From Mycolicibacterium peregrinum (GTDB lineage: Bacteria > Actinomycetota > Actinomycetes > Mycobacteriales > Mycobacteriaceae), in the NCBI RefSeq assembly GCF_001665625.1, contig NZ_LZSY01000088.1:1-64000 (forward strand): a stretch of 64,000 bases of DNA. The letters run 5' to 3'. The notes under the pieces are model-generated. The model made no database searches. It worked only from the letters and a program-made list of their open reading frames with translations, and was not told where the DNA came from. Made by a program: the position numbers and the translations under genes. How positions within the stretch are numbered: position 1 is the stretch's first letter; each line of letters begins with the position of its first letter. Below, piece after piece: positions 16,751-26,417 of the stretch.

Positions 16751-18037
16751 ATGTCGACCGTGGGCACCCCCAAGTCACCGGAGCAGATCCAGCACGACTG
16801 GGATCACAACCCCCGCTGGAAGGGCATCACCCGTACCTACACCCCGGCCGACGTGGTTGCCCTGCAGGGGACCGTCGTCGAGGAGAACACCCTCGCCCGC
16901 CGCGGCGCCGAGGTGCTGTGGGAGCAGCTCCACGACATGGACTTCGTCAACGCGCTCGGCGCGCTGACCGGTAACCAGGCCGTGCAGCAGGTCCGCGCCG
17001 GCCTGAAGGCCATCTACCTGTCCGGGTGGCAGGTCGCCGGTGACGCCAACCTGTCCGGCCACACCTACCCCGACCAGAGCCTCTACCCGGCCAACTCGGT
17101 GCCGCAGGTCGTCCGCCGCATCAACAACGCTCTGATGCGTGCCGACCAGATCGCCAAGGTCGAGGGCGACACCTCGGTCGAGAACTGGCTCGCCCCGATC
17201 GTCGCCGACGGTGAGGCCGGCTTCGGTGGTGCGCTCAACGTCTACGAGCTCCAGAAGGCCATGATCGCCGCCGGTGTCGCCGGTTCGCACTGGGAAGACC
17301 AGCTGGCCTCCGAGAAGAAGTGCGGCCACCTCGGTGGCAAGGTGCTGATCCCCACCCAGCAGCACATCCGCACCTTGACCTCGGCCCGCCTGGCTGCCGA
17401 CGTCGCCGACGTGCCCACCCTGGTCATCGCGCGCACCGACGCCGAGGCCGCCACCCTGATCACCTCCGATGTGGACGAGCGCGACCGCCCGTTCATCACC
17501 GGTGAGCGCACCAACGAGGGCTTCTACCGGGTGCAGAACGGCCTGGAGCCGTGCATCGCCCGCGCAAAGGCCTACGCGCCGTACGCGGACCTGATCTGGA
17601 TGGAGACCGGCACCCCGGACCTGGAGCTGGCCAAGAAGTTCGCCGAGGGCGTCAAGAGCGAGTTCCCGGACCAGATGCTGTCCTACAACTGCTCGCCGTC
17701 CTTCAACTGGAAGCAGCACCTGGACGACGACACCATCGCCAAGTTCCAGCGCGAGCTGGGCGCGATGGGCTTCAAGTTCCAGTTCATCACGCTGGCCGGC
17801 TTCCACGCCCTCAACTACTCGATGTTCGATCTGGCCCACGGCTACGCCCGCGAGCAGATGAAGGCCTACGTCGAGCTGCAGGAGCGCGAGTTCGCCGCCG
17901 AGGAGCGCGGTTACACCGCCACCAAGCACCAGCGTGAGGTTGGCGCCGGCTACTTCGACCGCATCGCCACCACGGTTGACCCGAACAGCTCGACCACCGC
18001 GCTGGCCGGTTCCACCGAAGAGGGTCAGTTCCACTGA
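16751..18037 (+). CDS. icl1: Isocitrate lyase
   Basis: A 428-residue enzyme splitting isocitrate into succinate and glyoxylate, first step of the glyoxylate shunt; also methylisocitrate lyase in mycobacteria. The catalytic loop KKCGH places the nucleophile at Cys191, the same number as in M. tuberculosis Icl1, and the substrate loop ending YNCSPSFNW is present. ATG 16751 follows AAGGAG at 8 nt; the frame upstream is not conserved. It is the orthologue of Rv0467 and is followed by fadB2 as in M. tuberculosis. A three-unit tandem repeat starts at its stop codon. Confidence 0.96.
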   Translation: MSTVGTPKSPEQIQHDWDHNPRWKGITRTYTPADVVALQGTVVEENTLARRGAEVLWEQLHDMDFVNALGALTGNQAVQQVRAGLKAIYLSGWQVAGDANLSGHTYPDQSLYPANSVPQVVRRINNALMRADQIAKVEGDTSVENWLAPIVADGEAGFGGALNVYELQKAMIAAGVAGSHWEDQLASEKKCGHLGGKVLIPTQQHIRTLTSARLAADVADVPTLVIARTDAEAATLITSDVDERDRPFITGERTNEGFYRVQNGLEPCIARAKAYAPYADLIWMETGTPDLELAKKFAEGVKSEFPDQMLSYNCSPSFNWKQHLDDDTIAKFQRELGAMGFKFQFITLAGFHALNYSMFDLAHGYAREQMKAYVELQEREFAAEERGYTATKHQREVGAGYFDRIATTVDPNSSTTALAGSTEEGQFH

Positions 18038-18138
18038 GCTTGCGAAAGTGGAACCGAACAGCCGGAGCCACTGAGCTTGCGAAAGTGGAACCGAACAACC
18101 GGAGCCACTGAGCTTGCGAAGTGGAACCGACGAGCCTG
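18031..18138 (+). repeat. 37-bp tandem repeat, 3 units, spanning the icl stop codon
   Basis: Units start at 18031, 18068 and 18105; the third has lost one A. The icl TGA (18035-18037) is part of unit 1. Each unit contains a stem of TTCCACT or CCACT paired with AGTGG(AA) across an 11-nt loop. Confidence 0.9.
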
Positions 18139-18167
18139 AGGCACTAAACCCAGTGGCTTGACAGCAG

Positions 18168-18200
18168 CAGGCCCCGCTCAGAATTCTTGGGCGGGGCCTG
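18168..18200 (+). terminator. Hairpin between icl and fadB2
   Basis: CAGGCCCCGC (18168-18177) pairs perfectly with GCGGGGCCTG (18191-18200) around a 13-nt loop. It lies 32 bp before fadB2 and could terminate icl transcripts or attenuate read-through. Confidence 0.6.
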
Positions 18201-18231
18201 TCGCATGTCTGCGTATTGAGAAAGTGAAGTC

Positions 18232-19092
18232 GTGAGCAATCAAATTGAACGTATAGGTGTGATCGGTGCCGGCCAGATGGGTGGCGGGATCGCCGAGGTG
18301 TCCGCGCGCGCGGGCGTGGACGTGCTGGTGTTCGACACCGCCGACGCCTTCGTGACCGCCGGACGCAACCGGATCACCAAGTCCCTCGAGCGCGGAGTCA
18401 GTGCGGGCAAGATCACCGAGGGGGAGAAGGACGCCGCGCTGGGCAAGCTGAAGTTCACCACCACGCTCGCCGATCTGGCCGATCGTCAGCTGGTCATCGA
18501 GGCCGTGATCGAGGACGAGGCCGTCAAGACCAAGATCTTCGCCGACCTGGATCGCATCGTCACCGACCCCGATGCAGTGCTGGCCTCGAACACCTCCAGC
18601 ATCCCGATCATGAAACTCGCAGCAGCTACCCAGAATCCTGCCAGGGTTCTCGGCCTGCACTTCTTCAACCCGGTTCCGGTGTTGCCGCTGGTCGAATTGA
18701 TCACCGCCCTGACAACCGACGAGGCCGCCGCCGCGCGGGTCGAAGACTTCGCCAGCACGGTTCTCGGAAAACAGGTTGTCCGTTGTTCGGACCGGTCCGG
18801 TTTCGTCGTCAACGCGTTGCTGGTGCCGTACCTCCTGGCGGCGGTCCGGATGGTCGAGGGTGGCTTTGCCACAATTGACGATGTCGACAAGGCAGTGGTG
18901 GCCGGGTTGTCCCACCCGATGGGGCCGCTGCGCCTGTCCGATCTGGTCGGATTGGACACCCTCAAGCTCATCGCCGACAAGATGTTTGACGAGTTCAAAG
19001 AGCCTTTGTATGCCGCGCCGCCGCTGCTGTTGCGCATGGTGGAGGCGGGACAGCTGGGCAAAAAATCGGGCCAGGGCTTCTACGAGTACTGA
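18232..19092 (+). CDS. fadB2: 3-hydroxybutyryl-CoA dehydrogenase
   Basis: A 286-residue NAD(H)-dependent dehydrogenase of beta-oxidation and butyrate metabolism, orthologue of Rv0468. It has the Rossmann loop GAGQMGGGIA, the HFFNPVP motif with the catalytic His, the SDRSGFVVNALL dimer segment and a C-terminal GKKSGQGFYEY. Length equals the family norm. Start GTG 18232. It follows icl after a hairpin, so co-transcription is uncertain. Confidence 0.93.
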   Translation: MSNQIERIGVIGAGQMGGGIAEVSARAGVDVLVFDTADAFVTAGRNRITKSLERGVSAGKITEGEKDAALGKLKFTTTLADLADRQLVIEAVIEDEAVKTKIFADLDRIVTDPDAVLASNTSSIPIMKLAAATQNPARVLGLHFFNPVPVLPLVELITALTTDEAAAARVEDFASTVLGKQVVRCSDRSGFVVNALLVPYLLAAVRMVEGGFATIDDVDKAVVAGLSHPMGPLRLSDLVGLDTLKLIADKMFDEFKEPLYAAPPLLLRMVEAGQLGKKSGQGFYEY

Positions 19093-19131
19093 GAAAGACC
19101 GCGCTGGCACTATGGCCGAGGCTTAGCTAGT

Positions 19132-19168
19132 CTACCCATGGTAGGGCCTGCTGGCTCGCTCTATAGAG
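19132..19168. promoter_or_regulatory. Two palindromes ahead of umaA
   Basis: CTACC-CAT-GGTAG at 19132-19144 and CTCTATAGAG at 19159-19168 lie in the 150-bp gap between fadB2 and umaA. They are operator-sized and 75-110 bp from the umaA start; no regulator is assigned. Confidence 0.35.
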
Positions 19169-19197
19169 TCTGCATGTAAAACAGTGTCGGCCCCTAA

Positions 19198-20118
<921 letters not shown>

Positions 20119-20131
20119 TTTCGCTTTTCCT

Positions 20132-20201
20132 CTCACGCCGAAACTACGGTTCCTGATGGATTTCGCTTGGAATCCGTCACAACCCGTAGTTTCGGCGTGA
20201 G
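20132..20201. terminator. Long two-stage hairpin after umaA
   Basis: Bases 20132-20149 and 20184-20201 are perfect 18-bp reverse complements containing CGCCGAAACTACGG. Within the loop GGATT (20158-20162) pairs with AATCC (20171-20175). It separates umaA from the convergent DUF559 remnant, whose last codons run into it. The CGCCGAAA foot recurs at 32474 and 54234. Confidence 0.75.
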
Positions 20202-20669
20202 TGCTTTAGGGCGTTGTGCACCCGAGCGACGATCTCGGGCTGCCGGCACCGCAGTTGACGGGCGCTGACCCGCACGATCGTCCATCCGCGTGACGCCAGG
20301 AATTCCAGTCGGACGATGTCGTAGCAGGTGCGGGCGACGCATCTCGCCGACGAGGTGAAGCTCGTCGGCGGCGATGACGCCGGTGTGGATCAGGATCCAG
20401 GGCGGCGAGGGCTGGCGGATGCGGGCCAGTTCGGCCGGCGCATCGTCGGGGAGCCATTTGCTGCCCAGTACTGCCGCGGCGGAATACCCGGCAAGCGTGG
20501 CGTTGCGGCCCGACCACAGCCACGCGGCTATCGCATGGTCATGCGCGGTCAGCAGCAAACCTGTTGGCGCATAGACATTCTGGTGCGGCATCACATATTT
20601 GGACCGCAATGTCTGGCGGGTGGCGGACTCCGCCGCCATCGCCTCGCTGCCTACGATGATCTGCGCCAC
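20177..20669 (-). pseudogene. Decayed DUF559-type endonuclease-like gene
   Basis: From GTG 20669 the minus strand encodes a typical N-terminal half (VAQIIVGSEAM, YAPTGLLLTA, AAWLWSGRNATLAGYSAAAVL) down to about 20340. The frame then shifts. The typical C-terminal end continues in another frame (YDIVRLEFLASRGW, TIVRVSARQLR, EIVARVHNALK) to a TGA at 20177. Full family members are about 280-300 residues; here only about 160 codons remain, so the middle with the nuclease core has been deleted. No intact frame links the halves. Confidence 0.7.
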
Positions 20670-20715
20670 GGATATTGGACGTGGGGTGCACACAGCCGGG
20701 CCCGGCGAAAGAAAC

Positions 20716-21594
20716 TCAGGCCTCAGCCAACCGCTTCTTCTCCGCCTCGACGTCGAAGTCGGCAGGCGGCCACGACATGTTGAGGCCCTTGAGTGCCTCG
20801 ATGAGCAGTTCGGTGATGGCCAGCCGGCTGTACCACTTCTTGTCGCACGGCACGATGTGCCAGGGCGCATAGTCGGTGGAGGTCTTCTCCAGCATGGCCT
20901 GATAGGCCTCCTGGTATTTGGGCCACAGCAGCCGCTCGTCGATATCGGCCGGGTTGTACTTCCAGTACTTGTCGGGCCGCTCCAGTCGTTCGGCCAGCCG
21001 CGCTTTCTGCTCGGCGAGTGAGACGAACATGGCCACCTTCACCAGGGTGGTGCCGGCATCGACCAATTCGCGTTCGAAGGCGTTGATCTCGTCGTAGCGG
21101 GTGCCCCAGACGTCCGGCGGCACCAGGTTGTGCACGCGGACGATCAGCACGTCCTCGTAGTGCGAGCGGTCGAACACCCCGATGTGCCCGGCCGGCGGGA
21201 GAGCGTTACGGATCCGCCACAGGTAGTGGTGGGCGCGCTCCTCCTCGGTGGGCTTGCCGAAACTGGTATAGCGGATGCCCTGCGGATTTGCCGCTCCCAC
21301 AACATGTTTGACGATCCCGCCCTTGCCTGCGGTGTCCATGCCCTGCAGGATCAGCAGCACCGAGCGGTTGTCGTCACCACTCTTGCTGCGGGCGTAGAGC
21401 ATTTCCTGCAGCGAGGCGAAGCGCATGTTGCGTTCGGTCTGCAGGGTGGGCGCATCGCTCTTGTTCCCGCGGAATCCCGGCGTGCTGTTGGCGTCGATGC
21501 GGGCGACCTCGTCGCCGGGGCGGAAAGCCAGCTGGTCATGTGGTTCGTGGGTCCACAGGGCAGGCAGATCTCTGTCGCTCACCCGATCAGTCAA
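20716..21594 (-). CDS. PPK2-family polyphosphate:nucleotide phosphotransferase
   Basis: A 292-residue protein with Walker A GMDTAGKGG and Walker B-like FDRSHYED, typical of the PPK2 superfamily. It differs clearly from the PPK2 at 3743 (GRDAAGKGG, DRSWYNR) and belongs to the group annotated as polyphosphate:nucleotide phosphotransferase. Direction (nucleotide synthesis or polyphosphate synthesis) is not visible. Its start overlaps the stop of the madR gene by 8 bp, so both lie in one unit. GTG 21582 (VSDRDLP) is an alternative start. Confidence 0.85.
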   Translation of the reverse strand: MTDRVSDRDLPALWTHEPHDQLAFRPGDEVARIDANSTPGFRGNKSDAPTLQTERNMRFASLQEMLYARSKSGDDNRSVLLILQGMDTAGKGGIVKHVVGAANPQGIRYTSFGKPTEEERAHHYLWRIRNALPPAGHIGVFDRSHYEDVLIVRVHNLVPPDVWGTRYDEINAFERELVDAGTTLVKVAMFVSLAEQKARLAERLERPDKYWKYNPADIDERLLWPKYQEAYQAMLEKTSTDYAPWHIVPCDKKWYSRLAITELLIEALKGLNMSWPPADFDVEAEKKRLAEA

Positions 21595-22321
21595 GCAGTT
21601 GTGGCGGCAAAACCGGTGATGGATGTGGCAGTGAGTTGAACTTCTCCAGCGAGCCGCCGACTTCGACGATGCCGCACAGCGCGTTCCACGACAGCATGGT
21701 CAGGTAGTCGATCAGTTCATCGGCGGTCATCCGCGGGTTCGACATCCAGGAGTGGGTGGCCAGCTGGACCCCGCCGACGGTGTGGAACGCCCACGCCTCG
21801 GCGCCACGGGTGTCCATGCCGACCGAGGCCATGCGGCGGCGCAGCATGACGGCGAGCATGCGCGCGATGATCTGCTCGGAATCGGCGACGGCCTTGCTCT
21901 TGCTGGCCGAGTTGTTCGCCATCACGAACGGATAGATCTCGGGCTCGGCGGCAACGGTTTCCACGTAGACCTTGATGATCTCGCGGGTCAGATCGAATCC
22001 GTCGAGATTCGAGGACAGGGCGGCAGCCATGTTGGGGATCAGGGTGGTCTGGGCGAACCGCATCATCACAGCGGTGGTGAGGTCGTTCTTGTCGACGAAG
22101 TAGCGGTACAGCACCGTCTTGGAAACGCCGATCTCAGCGGCGATCTCGTCCATGCTGACGTTGCTGCCCTGGCGCCGGATCGCTTCGAGGGTGCCGTCTA
22201 CCAGCTCATTGCGCCGCTCCACCTTGTGTTGGTGCCAGCGCCGTTTGCGTCCATCGGTCTTCACCGTCACCGGCGGAGTCTGCTGTGCCACTGTCGCAGT
22301 AGTCCCATTCCCTAGTTCCAC
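21587..22321 (-). CDS. madR: TetR regulator MadR (Rv0472c orthologue)
   Basis: A 244-residue TetR-family repressor. The helix-turn-helix lies near residues 53-75 (VSMDEIAAEIGVSKTVLYRYF) after a basic N-terminal arm RKRRWHQHK. The position between the umaA region and the DUF445 gene matches Rv0472c, reported as MadR, which senses acyl-CoAs and controls the mycolate desaturase genes desA1 and desA2. A desA1-like gene lies at the far end of this window. Start GTG 22321. Its stop overlaps the PPK2-type gene. Confidence 0.85.
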   Translation of the reverse strand: MELGNGTTATVAQQTPPVTVKTDGRKRRWHQHKVERRNELVDGTLEAIRRQGSNVSMDEIAAEIGVSKTVLYRYFVDKNDLTTAVMMRFAQTTLIPNMAAALSSNLDGFDLTREIIKVYVETVAAEPEIYPFVMANNSASKSKAVADSEQIIARMLAVMLRRRMASVGMDTRGAEAWAFHTVGGVQLATHSWMSNPRMTADELIDYLTMLSWNALCGIVEVGGSLEKFNSLPHPSPVLPPQLLD

Positions 22322-22397
22322 TTGATACTACGGCGAATCTGCGGTTACCGGCTTGAGGGTCAGGCCGTCAGTCGCGGCGATAGCGCAAGATGGAAAG

Positions 22398-23726
22398 GTG
22401 GCACATCGAACCGACGCCGGAGTCCGCGTGAATGCGGGCCCGCGGCAAAGTTTTGCCGAAACGCTGGCCGGTGCGGACAGCGCTGCCGACGCCGAACGCC
22501 TACGGGGTTTGCGGAGGATGAAGCTGGTAGCGCTGAGCTTCCTGGTCGGCGCCACGGTGATCTTCCTCCTGTGCACCTGGGCGCAGTCGCGGGGCGCGGC
22601 CGGCTGGGTCGGTTATCTGCGGGCCGCGGCCGAGGCGGGCATGGTCGGCGCGCTGGCCGACTGGTTCGCGGTGACCGCGCTGTTCAAGCATCCGTTGGGC
22701 CTGCCCATCCCGCACACGGCGATCATCAAGCGCAAGAAGGACCAGCTGGGCGAGGGTCTGGGCACGTTCGTGCGGGAGAACTTCATGTCTCCCGAGGTGA
22801 TCGCCACCAAACTTCACGACGCCCAGGTCGCGGGCCGGCTGGGCAAGTGGCTGTCCGACCGTCCGCATGCCGAGCGGGTGGCCGCCGAGGCGTCGACCGT
22901 GCTGCGGGTCGGGGTCGAGATGCTGCGCGACGAGGACGTCCAGCACGTGCTGGACCGGATGATCGTCAAGCGCATCGCCGAGCCCAAATGGGGACCACCG
23001 ATCGGCCGGGTGCTGTCCACGCTGCTGCAGGAGGGGCGCCAGGAAGCACTGATCCAGCTGTTGTGCGACCGGGCGTTCCAATGGTCGCTGAACTCCGGTG
23101 AGGTGATCGAGCGGGTGATCGAGCGGGATTCGCCCACGTGGTCGCCCCGCTGGGTGGACCACCTGGTCGGGGAGCGGATGCACCGGGAGCTCATGGACTT
23201 CACCGACAAGGTGCGGCGCAACCCCGACCACGAGCTGCGCCGCTCGGCGACCCGGTTCCTGTTCGAGTTCGCCGACGATCTGCAGAACGACGAGGCGACG
23301 ATTCAGCGCGCCGAGAACGTCAAGGAACAGATCATGGGTCGCGACGAGGTGACGCGGGCGGCCGAGAGCGCGTGGGCGGCGGCCAAGCGGATCATCCTGG
23401 AGTCGGTGGACGACCCGTCCTCGGCGCTGCGCACCCGGATCGCCGACTCGGTGATGCGCATCGGGGAGTCGCTGCGTGACGACGCCGAGCTACGCGACAA
23501 GGTCGACAGCTGGATCATCCGAGGGGCGAAACACCTGGTCGCGGAGTATGGGACCGAGATCACAGCAATCATCACCGAGACCATCGAACGCTGGGACGCC
23601 GACGAGGCGAGCCGCCGGATCGAACTGCATGTGGGCCGTGACCTGCAATTTATCCGGATCAACGGCACGGTGGTGGGATCGCTGGCGGGCCTGATCATCT
23701 ATTCGGTAGCCCAACTACTCTTCTGA
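22398..23726 (+). CDS. DUF445 family membrane protein (Rv0473 orthologue)
   Basis: A 442-residue protein with a short basic N-terminus, two close hydrophobic segments (about 42-60, and a Gly/Ala-rich one near 68-90 containing ALADWFAVTALF), a long charged helical body and one C-terminal helix (about 420-440, GTVVGSLAGLIIYSVAQLLF). ADWFAV and KHPLG are DUF445 hallmarks. GTG 22398 follows GGAAAG and is preferred over the frame start at 22353. It is divergent from madR with a 76-bp gap. Function unknown. Confidence 0.8.
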   Translation: MAHRTDAGVRVNAGPRQSFAETLAGADSAADAERLRGLRRMKLVALSFLVGATVIFLLCTWAQSRGAAGWVGYLRAAAEAGMVGALADWFAVTALFKHPLGLPIPHTAIIKRKKDQLGEGLGTFVRENFMSPEVIATKLHDAQVAGRLGKWLSDRPHAERVAAEASTVLRVGVEMLRDEDVQHVLDRMIVKRIAEPKWGPPIGRVLSTLLQEGRQEALIQLLCDRAFQWSLNSGEVIERVIERDSPTWSPRWVDHLVGERMHRELMDFTDKVRRNPDHELRRSATRFLFEFADDLQNDEATIQRAENVKEQIMGRDEVTRAAESAWAAAKRIILESVDDPSSALRTRIADSVMRIGESLRDDAELRDKVDSWIIRGAKHLVAEYGTEITAIITETIERWDADEASRRIELHVGRDLQFIRINGTVVGSLAGLIIYSVAQLLF

Positions 23727-23731
23727 CCTGC

Positions 23732-23757
23732 GCTAACTAGTGCTTGCAAAAGTTAGC
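23732..23757. promoter_or_regulatory. Inverted repeat ahead of the XRE regulator
   Basis: GCTAACT (23732-23738) and AGTTAGC (23751-23757) are inverted repeats 12 nt apart with TTGCAAA between them. The site lies 59-84 bp before ATG 23816, suitable for autoregulation. Confidence 0.45.
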
Positions 23758-23815
23758 ACCCCGTCGTAGCGTGAATTTTGTCGTTAACGGATACACGGCC
23801 TACGAGGGGAATGAC

Positions 23816-24220
23816 ATGGCGCAAGACGAAAATCTCGCCGCTGTCGTCTCCAACGCTGCGCAGGACATCGGAAGCTTCATCCGGGCCCAGCGCGAGGCGG
23901 CGCAGGTATCGGTTCGGCAGTTGGCCGAGAAGGCCGGCGTCAGCAATCCCTACCTGAGCCAGATCGAACGGGGATTGCGGAAACCCTCCGCCGACGTGCT
24001 CAACCAGATCGCGAAGGCACTTCGGGTGTCCGCGGAAGTCCTCTATGTGCGCGCCGGGATCTTGGAGCCCAGCGAGCCCAGCGAGGTCCGCGACGCCATC
24101 GTCAACGACGTGGGGATCACCGAGCGGCAGAAGCAGGTGCTGCTCGATATCTACACATCGTTCCGGCAGCAGAACGAAGCCGAAGCAGGTGAGGAGCAGA
24201 CATCTGATCCGACTGACTGA
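23816..24220 (+). CDS. XRE-family transcriptional regulator (Rv0474 orthologue)
   Basis: A 134-residue protein with one helix-turn-helix domain (about 20-75: VRQLAEKAGVSNPYLSQIERGLRKPS), similar in layout to ClgR/SinR-type regulators, and an acidic C-terminal tail. ATG 23816 begins MAQDENLA; the frame upstream is not conserved. It stands 60 bp ahead of hbhA on the same strand, as in M. tuberculosis. The inverted repeat upstream suggests it controls itself. Targets cannot be read from the window. Confidence 0.85.
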   Translation: MAQDENLAAVVSNAAQDIGSFIRAQREAAQVSVRQLAEKAGVSNPYLSQIERGLRKPSADVLNQIAKALRVSAEVLYVRAGILEPSEPSEVRDAIVNDVGITERQKQVLLDIYTSFRQQNEAEAGEEQTSDPTD

Positions 24221-24280
24221 CACCTCACCAACTGACCGATAACCATTCGCACGAAAAGCCATCCTGAGAAAGGAATTCGC

Positions 24281-24922
24281 ATGACCGAGAAGACTCAGCC
24301 CACCATCGAAGACCTCAAGGCCCCGCTGTTGGCCGCCGTCGGCGCTGCCGACCTGGCCCTGGCCACGGTCAACGAGATCGTCGCCAGCCTGCGTGAGCGT
24401 GCCGAAGGCGCGCGCACCGATGCCGAGGCCCGCGTCGAGGAGAGCCGTGCCCGCCTGAACAAGCTGCAGGAGGAGCTGCCGGCCCAGTTCGGTGAGCTGC
24501 GCGAGAAGCTGAACTCCGACGAGCTGCGCAAGGCCGCCGAGGGCTACGCCGATCAGGCCACCGCGACCTACAACAAGCTGGTCGAGCGTGGCGAGGCCGC
24601 GTTGGAGCGCCTGCGCAACCAGCCGGCCATCGAAGAGGCCGCCAGCCGGGTCGAGGGCTACACCGACCAGGTCTCCGAGCTGACCCAGGAGGCTCTGGGC
24701 ACCGTGGCGACCCAGACCCGCGCGGTCGGCGAGCGCGCCGCCAAGCTGGTCGGCGTCGAGCTGCCGAAGAAGGCCGAAAAGGCCGAGGCCCCCGCTGCTG
24801 CGGCCCCCGCCAAGAAGGCCGCCCCGGCCAAGAAGGCCCCGGCTGCTCCGGCCAAGAAGGCTGCCACCCCGGCCGCCAAGAAGACCACGGCCACTCCGGC
24901 CAAGAAGGTCACCCAGAAGTAA
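24281..24922 (+). CDS. hbhA: Heparin-binding haemagglutinin
   Basis: A 213-residue surface-associated adhesin, orthologue of Rv0475. Residues 10-150 form a long coiled-coil (heptads rich in Ala, Glu and Arg). The last 60 residues hold repeated [10 protein letters not shown] units, the Lys-rich region that binds heparan sulphate and is methylated in M. tuberculosis. It has no classical signal peptide, as is known for this protein. AAAGGA precedes ATG 24281. In fast growers HbhA is also linked to intracellular lipid inclusions. Confidence 0.95.
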   Translation: MTEKTQPTIEDLKAPLLAAVGAADLALATVNEIVASLRERAEGARTDAEARVEESRARLNKLQEELPAQFGELREKLNSDELRKAAEGYADQATATYNKLVERGEAALERLRNQPAIEEAASRVEGYTDQVSELTQEALGTVATQTRAVGERAAKLVGVELPKKAEKAEAPAAAAPAKKAAPAKKAPAAPAKKAATPAAKKTTATPAKKVTQK

Positions 24923-24983
24923 TACCGGTGTCGATCGGCGGGACATTGAGCCCCGTCGGTCGACGCTGACGATGAGGCCCGCA

Positions 24984-24995
24984 TAGGCTGGTGAG
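24984..24995 (+). promoter_or_regulatory. Leaderless promoter (TAGGCT)
   Basis: TAGGCT at 24984-24989 is followed by exactly 6 nt and GTG 24996, indicating a promoter of its own for the gene after hbhA. Confidence 0.5.
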
Positions 24996-25280
24996 GTGCA
25001 ACTTGCCAACCTTGCGGGCCTCATTATTTCCGTACTCGGTTACGTGGTCGTTCTCGTGACCGTGTACGCCTTCGTGCATGCGGCGATGCAGCGTCCGGAC
25101 GCCTACACGGCCACCGGCAAGCTCACCAAGCCGGTATGGCTGGCCATCCTGGGTGTGAGCGCGGTGCTGACGCTGCTGGTGGGTGGTGTGTTCATCCCCG
25201 TCATCGCGGCCTGCGCCACCGGTGTCTACCTCGTCGATGTGCGGCCCAAGCTGCTCGAAATCCAGGGAAAGTCGCGCTGA
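24996..25280 (+). CDS. Small DUF2516-type membrane protein (Rv0476 orthologue)
   Basis: A 94-residue protein with two or three hydrophobic helices (about 5-28, 48-68 and 68-84) and a polar loop [15 protein letters not shown]. It matches Rv0476 by position and size. GTG 24996 is leaderless by spacing. The next gene begins 4 bp after its stop, so the two form an operon with deoC. Confidence 0.75.
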   Translation: MQLANLAGLIISVLGYVVVLVTVYAFVHAAMQRPDAYTATGKLTKPVWLAILGVSAVLTLLVGGVFIPVIAACATGVYLVDVRPKLLEIQGKSR

Positions 25281-25284
25281 CCTG

Positions 25285-25704
25285 ATGCGTTCGTCACTGG
25301 CTGCGTTCGGCGCGGCTTGTCTCGCGCTGGGCGCGACATTGACCTCGATCCCCGTCGCTGCCGCCGACCCGGCTGCCGACCACGTCTACGTCGACCACGT
25401 CGAATGGGCCAAATGGCGTGACCTGTCGAGCCTGCGCGTCTATCCCACCGACGCTGCCCGGGAGCTGGCCCGTCAGCCTGGCAACGTCGCGCAGGCCGAC
25501 CAAGCCTGGGCCGAGGTGCTGGCCCTGTCGCCCGATGCCGACCTACCCGGGATGCGTGAACAGTTCGTGTGTCACTGGACGTTCGCCGAACTCACCGAGC
25601 CCGGCAAGACCAGCTGGAATCTGGAGCCGTGGCGGCCCGAGGTCGCCCCCGAGGTGATTCTGGCCAGCGGATGCAATCCCGGCGGCAGTGAGGAACCGTT
25701 CTGA
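25285..25704 (+). CDS. Secreted DUF2599 protein (Rv0477 orthologue)
   Basis: A 139-residue protein with an N-terminal signal peptide ([23 protein letters not shown], cleavage likely after AAA or AAD). The mature domain carries two Cys (FVCHW and ASGCNPGG) that may form a disulphide, plus [17 protein letters not shown], typical of DUF2599. ATG 25285 is 4 bp after the previous stop, and its TGA overlaps the ATG of deoC. Function unknown. Confidence 0.8.
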   Translation: MRSSLAAFGAACLALGATLTSIPVAAADPAADHVYVDHVEWAKWRDLSSLRVYPTDAARELARQPGNVAQADQAWAEVLALSPDADLPGMREQFVCHWTFAELTEPGKTSWNLEPWRPEVAPEVILASGCNPGGSEEPF

Positions 25705-26384
25705 TGGGCAGCTACACCCGCGCTCAACTGGCGGCCCTGGTCGACCACACCTTGCTCAAGCCCGAGGCCACCGTGGCCGACGTCGAGAAGCTGGTGGCCG
25801 AAGGCGCCGACCTCGGGGTGTTCTCGGTATGCGTGTCACCGTCGCTGGTCACCGCCGCGGCCGCGGCGGCCCCGTCCGGCCTGGCGGTGGCCGCGGTGTC
25901 CGGTTTCCCATCGGGCAAACACCTGGCCGAGATCAAGGCCCGCGAATCGCACCTGGCGGTGGCCGCGGGCGCCGCCGAGATCGACATGGTGATCGACGTC
26001 GGGATCGCGCTGATGGGCGACCTCGACGCGACCGCGGCCGAGGTCGCCGAGGTACGTGCCGCGGTGCCGGGCGCCACGCTCAAGGTGATCGTCGAGTCCG
26101 CGGCGCTGCTGGAGTTCGGCAGCGAGGCGTTGTTGCAGGACGTCTGCCGGGCCGCCGTCGGCGCCGGAGCCGACTTCGTCAAGACGTCCACCGGCTTTCA
26201 CCCCTGCGGGGGCGCTTCCACCCGGGCTGTCGAACTGATGGCGCGCGCGGTGGGTGACGGTGTGGGGGTCAAGGCGAGCGGCGGCATCCGCACCGCCGAC
26301 GTGGCGGTCGCGATGCTCGACGCCGGAGCCACCCGGCTCGGCCTGTCGGGCACCAGGGCGGTGCTCGACGGCCTCACCGGCTGA
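25704..26384 (+). CDS. deoC: Deoxyribose-phosphate aldolase
   Basis: A 226-residue class I aldolase that cleaves 2-deoxyribose 5-phosphate into glyceraldehyde 3-phosphate and acetaldehyde. Motifs are [10 protein letters not shown], the Schiff-base Lys in FVKTSTGF and the second Lys in [10 protein letters not shown]. Orthologue of Rv0478. ATG 25704 overlaps the upstream TGA (TGATG), so translation is coupled. Confidence 0.95.
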   Translation: MGSYTRAQLAALVDHTLLKPEATVADVEKLVAEGADLGVFSVCVSPSLVTAAAAAAPSGLAVAAVSGFPSGKHLAEIKARESHLAVAAGAAEIDMVIDVGIALMGDLDATAAEVAEVRAAVPGATLKVIVESAALLEFGSEALLQDVCRAAVGAGADFVKTSTGFHPCGGASTRAVELMARAVGDGVGVKASGGIRTADVAVAMLDAGATRLGLSGTRAVLDGLTG

Positions 26385-26417
26385 GCGCGGAGTCAGGCAT
26401 ACCAAACGCGGGAAAAC

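Noticed and set aside
18031..18138. CRISPR-like short repeats
   Set aside because: Units are contiguous without unique spacers, differ between the five loci and have no cas genes; they are simple tandem repeats.
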